A stretch of DNA of 64,000 nucleotides. It comes from a virus. The translations under genes and the position numbers were made by a program. The notes beneath the pieces were generated by a model. That model did not search any database. It was not told the DNA's origin and was given only the letters and a program-made list of their open reading frames with translations. How positions within the stretch are numbered: position 1 is the stretch's first letter; each line of letters begins with the position of its first letter. Below are positions 61,210 to 64,000 of the stretch, piece after piece. Where the stretch lies: positions 1-64,000 of the IMG/VR virus record IMGVR_UViG_3300019776_000564. The stretch is one strand, 5' to 3'.

Positions 61210-61602
61210 ATGAACCTGCTTAATATTGACGAGTTATCCGGCCCAGAACGTTTTGTAACTATCCGCGGTATCCAATATCCGGTTGTTGATCGCAGCGTTG
61301 GTTTGATGCTCGATAGCATTCAGGCTGTAAAACAGCAGTCGAAGCTGAACGGTAAGGGCAAGGGCGCCCATGTCGATGAAGAAGTTTTCTTCTCCAACAT
61401 CATCAAGACCCTGAGAACAATTCTGCCAGAGTGCCCGGAAGAAATTGTTCGAGGTTTGAGCATGGTTCAGATGATGGCTATTCTGGACTTCTGCAACCAA
61501 GACCCGAACAAGATGGCTGAAGACGCAATCAACGAAGCCAAGAAGTCTGGTAACGAAGGCGATGTTAACGACAGCAAGGTAGTAGAAGAGGGAAAAGTCT
61601 AA
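61210..61602 (+). CDS. Tail assembly chaperone, short form (G-like)
   Basis: 130 aa: LNIDELSGPERFVTIRGIQY, RSVGLMLDSIQAVKQQSKLN, IIKTLRTILPECPEEIVRGL, MVQMMAILDFCNQDPNKMAE. Position between tail tube and tape measure, and the frameshift site in its last codons, identify it as the analogue of lambda gpG. It binds the tape measure protein during tail assembly. Confidence 0.8.
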   Translation: MNLLNIDELSGPERFVTIRGIQYPVVDRSVGLMLDSIQAVKQQSKLNGKGKGAHVDEEVFFSNIIKTLRTILPECPEEIVRGLSMVQMMAILDFCNQDPNKMAEDAINEAKKSGNEGDVNDSKVVEEGKV

Positions 61603-61931
61603 CCGTCGAAGCGATAGACTTTTCATACGTCTTCTCACGTTTCTGCTGGTTCTACGGTTGGACTGATACTCATGTGCTGGCAATGCCAGCACGTAGGTTT
61701 TGGATGATGGAGCGCCAGATAGATCGAATCCAAGCGGAACAAGAAATCCGCAAAATTCAGTTCTCCACACTCATCTGTCCACCTAAAACCAAAGACGCAT
61801 TCAAGGCAATCACCGAGCACATCGGCCGGTTGACTCTTGAGATAGGCGAGAAAGTTACGGTTCGACGGAACATCATTGTCGCCCCCGAGCCTGGCGCCGC
61901 CGCAAAATTCGCAAAACTGTCCGGGGGTTAA
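61210..61931 (+). CDS. Tail assembly chaperone, long frameshift form (GT-like)
   Basis: A -1 slip at G-GGA-AAA (61590-61596) joins the 0 frame to the frame that continues with AGT CTA ACC at 61596 and runs to 61931. The fusion is 129 + 111 = 240 aa. The T-like part (SRFCWFYGWTDTHVLAMPAR; RQIDRIQAEQEIRKIQFSTL) has no start or ribosome-binding site of its own at the frame's beginning. This is the classic G/GT arrangement before tape measure genes. Confidence 0.8.
61590..61596 (+). promoter_or_regulatory. Programmed -1 ribosomal frameshift site GGGAAAA
   Basis: The heptamer reads G GGA AAA in the zero frame, matching X XXY YYZ, 4 nt before the zero-frame stop TAA. It is one base from the lambda site (GGGAAAG). 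Confidence 0.82.
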
Positions 61932-61935
61932 AGAA

Positions 61936-64000
61936 ATGAGTTTGGGCCAACTGGTTCTGGATCTGAAGCTCAACGGCAACGAATTTACCGTGGGGCTGAA
62001 ATCAGCTTCAGGTCAATTGGGTCAATTCGTTGCTGGCGCTCAGCGCGCTAACAGTGTCATCAAGAGCGCTGAGCGCTCCACTTATTCGTGGGGCAATGTC
62101 ATTAGAGATACGGTTATTGGGCTTGCTCTTGCCCGTGACGCTGTACGTACTCTAAGCGCAGTTACATTTGGTTGGCAGAAGGCTATCGTCGGTGTAAACA
62201 GCGATATGGAGAGATCCATCGCTCTGATGAAAAACTTCTCGAAAGAGACCAACTCCGTAAAAGCTACATCCGAAGCCGTCTCTGACGTTAACAAGCTTCT
62301 GGAAAGAGCATCAACATCCCCATTCTCTCTCACCGCTATTACCGACGCCTTTGTTAAGCTGCGCGTTGGTGGCGTTGAGCCTGTATTTAAGTCGATGGAC
62401 ACCCTTGTGGACTCAGTGTCTGCATTTGGTGGTAGCGGCGAAAACCTTAAGCGTGCCGGCGTTGCTATTCAGCAGATGGCAGGTAAGGGCGTTGTCTCTA
62501 TGGAAGAGCTTCGTCAGCAACTTGGTGAAGCTGTCCCGACTGCAATTAACGCAATGGCTGCCGGCCTTGGTACAACTTACTCGAAACTGGTTAAAGAGAT
62601 TAGCCAGGGTAAAGTTCTATCTAAGCCAGCGATCATCGCAATGATGCAACAGATGGAACTCCAATTTAAGGGTTCCGCCGCAAACATGATGAACACATGG
62701 GGCGGCGCTGTTGCTCAGTTTGAAACTGATGCCAAGAAACTAGCCGTAGCATTCGGTGGTCTTGGTAAAGATGGCTACGAAGAAGGCGGCTATCTAAAGA
62801 CGATCACGAAGGAACTCAAAGGCCTTAACGAGGTTCTTTCAGACCCGGAGATCATCAACAGCGCCAGAGATATCGGTAAGGCTGTTGGTGAGATGATCAC
62901 AAGCCTTGCAAACGGTACAAAATGGGTTATTGCTCACCGTGAGGCGATCTATGAGTGGGGTAAGGCTCTTCTTTATCTCTGGGCTGCGTACAAAGGCGCA
63001 TCGATTGTAAGTGGGGTTCTGAAGACTGCTGGCGCAGCAACAGAAACTCTTGCAATGAAACTCATTCAGATGAGGATGCAAGGTCAGAGCGTAACGACCG
63101 CGATGGGCGGTATGGTTAGCTCTATGAGTGGCTGGAACAGCACAGCGGCTATTGCAGCGGGTGGCGCTACAAGAATCGCAACCGGGTCTAACGCTGCCGG
63201 CGTAGCCGTTCGGGCGCTTGGTGGCGCCATTGGCATACTCGCAGGCCCAATCGGTCTTGCCGCAACGCTCGCTGTCAGCCTTGGTATGGCTTACTTTGAG
63301 TCAAAAAGAGGCGCGGATGCAGCTAGAGATGCCGTTCTGGGCCTCAATGGCGCTCTGACTGATTACAACCAGCTTTCGATTCTTGGTCAGGCCAGAAACG
63401 ATAAGAGAAAGTCTTATGAAGAGCTGTACGGCCCGGAAGCTGAAAAGAACCTTGCTTACCAAAGTAAGGAATACGTAGAGCAGTACAAGAAGGAAAAAGC
63501 GGCAGCGAAAGCTGACCTTGATAAGACCGATAGCGATCTGCTTAAGGCTCGCCTGAACGTTGCTCGGACTTATGCAAATACTGAGGCTCAAGGTGTTATC
63601 TCGGCAAACTCTGCCGCAATCGCTGAGATCTCCAAGTCATACAAAATTGACTCTGCTGCCATCTATGAGCAGTTCGAGGAAGAGGCCAAGAAGAGCGGCA
63701 AGGCTTTCGACGAGGCCGGTTACAAGAATGCCTTGAAGCAACGAGGCAGCATCAAGTACCAAGAAGAGATTGATACCTACGTAGAGGCAAGAAACCAAGC
63801 TATCGAGGCTAAAAACAAGCTTGTAGCGGAGAACACGGATTCAAAAGGAAGGCTGATTGTTGATGATGAAAAACTCAAGCAGCTTGAAACCGCAAAGACT
63901 CTGATCTCCAGCTTCGATGAGAAAATCGCAGATACCAAACTCTCAATGCAGGAGCTTGGTAAATATGATCTCGCCTCTACTCTTGTAAATGGCCCAGGCG
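61936..64000 (+). CDS. Tape measure protein, N-terminal part
   Basis: Frame open from ATG 61936 to the window end (688 codons visible). MSLGQLVLDLKLNGNEFTVG and a long helical body. Residues about 80-260 contain KNFSKETNSVKATSEAVSDV, STSPFSLTAITDAFVKLRVG, GENLKRAGVAIQQMAGKGVV and SMEELRQQLGEAVPTAINAM, the tape-measure N-domain; hydrophobic segments come later (AIAAGGATRIATGSNAAGVA; LAGPIGLAATLAVSLGMAYF-type). It sets tail length and helps DNA delivery. The rest of the gene lies outside the window. Confidence 0.88.
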   Translation, partial: MSLGQLVLDLKLNGNEFTVGLKSASGQLGQFVAGAQRANSVIKSAERSTYSWGNVIRDTVIGLALARDAVRTLSAVTFGWQKAIVGVNSDMERSIALMKNFSKETNSVKATSEAVSDVNKLLERASTSPFSLTAITDAFVKLRVGGVEPVFKSMDTLVDSVSAFGGSGENLKRAGVAIQQMAGKGVVSMEELRQQLGEAVPTAINAMAAGLGTTYSKLVKEISQGKVLSKPAIIAMMQQMELQFKGSAANMMNTWGGAVAQFETDAKKLAVAFGGLGKDGYEEGGYLKTITKELKGLNEVLSDPEIINSARDIGKAVGEMITSLANGTKWVIAHREAIYEWGKALLYLWAAYKGASIVSGVLKTAGAATETLAMKLIQMRMQGQSVTTAMGGMVSSMSGWNSTAAIAAGGATRIATGSNAAGVAVRALGGAIGILAGPIGLAATLAVSLGMAYFESKRGADAARDAVLGLNGALTDYNQLSILGQARNDKRKSYEELYGPEAEKNLAYQSKEYVEQYKKEKAAAKADLDKTDSDLLKARLNVARTYANTEAQGVISANSAAIAEISKSYKIDSAAIYEQFEEEAKKSGKAFDEAGYKNALKQRGSIKYQEEIDTYVEARNQAIEAKNKLVAENTDSKGRLIVDDEKLKQLETAKTLISSFDEKIADTKLSMQELGKYDLASTLVNGPG

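Overview
The window is a 64 kb piece of a large tailed-phage genome (Caudoviricetes). It carries adjacent head, neck and tail genes (small and large terminase, portal, scaffold, capsid, tail terminator, tail tube, a G/GT frameshift chaperone, tape measure) next to long runs of tightly overlapping small genes, phage nucleotide-metabolism enzymes and a tRNA cluster. No tail sheath gene is seen, so the tail module looks siphovirus-like. Lipoprotein signals and Shine-Dalgarno use fit a Gram-negative host. Pseudomonas is plausible but the sequence does not prove it. No lysis cassette, integrase or DNA polymerase is recognisable here. The tape measure gene runs off the right edge and the ribonucleotide reductase large-subunit gene off the left edge.

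Layout. 1-7.4 kb: dNTP supply (NrdA end, NrdB, ThyA, a DHFR-like protein, a Nudix protein, a P-loop nucleotide kinase). 7.5-27.3 kb: a rightward accessory block of about 45 small genes, mostly unknown, often joined by 4-nt ATGA/GTGA overlaps. Recognisable members are a DnaQ-type exonuclease, a protein-kinase-like protein, an HNH protein, zinc-ribbon proteins, a MazG-like protein and several phage DUF families. 27.3-40.8 kb: short transcription units separated by terminators and repeat-rich non-coding DNA, which I infer to be an early-type region. 40.8-46.7 kb: leftward genes (glutaredoxin, TerB-like, SLOG-like, SF2 helicase), one rightward proteasome-like protein, structured non-coding DNA and tRNAs Met, Asn, Tyr-like and Arg. 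46.8-51.3 kb: two ParB-like proteins, an ABC-type ATPase and a GNAT protein. 51.5-64 kb: packaging and morphogenesis.

Three observations stand out. (1) From 35074 to 36561 there is not one GG or CC dinucleotide. The three proteins encoded there contain no Gly, Pro or Trp, and even their terminators and ribosome-binding sites obey the rule. (2) About eleven otherwise unrelated small proteins end in a shared tail, [Y/F/M]-G-x-[W/F]-[S/A] at the C-terminus, often preceded by K-P-E. This looks like a common docking or sorting tag. (3) The non-coding DNA of the 27-38 kb region carries at least four separate repeat systems: a 14-bp pseudo-palindrome (TGCAAGCGTTTACTA type) about 50-60 nt before start codons, fourteen CCGCGG sites, a run of ten Fur-box-like 7-1-7 palindromes, and three iteron-like CCTTACACAGGTAG copies. 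The last two flank the GG/CC-free island.
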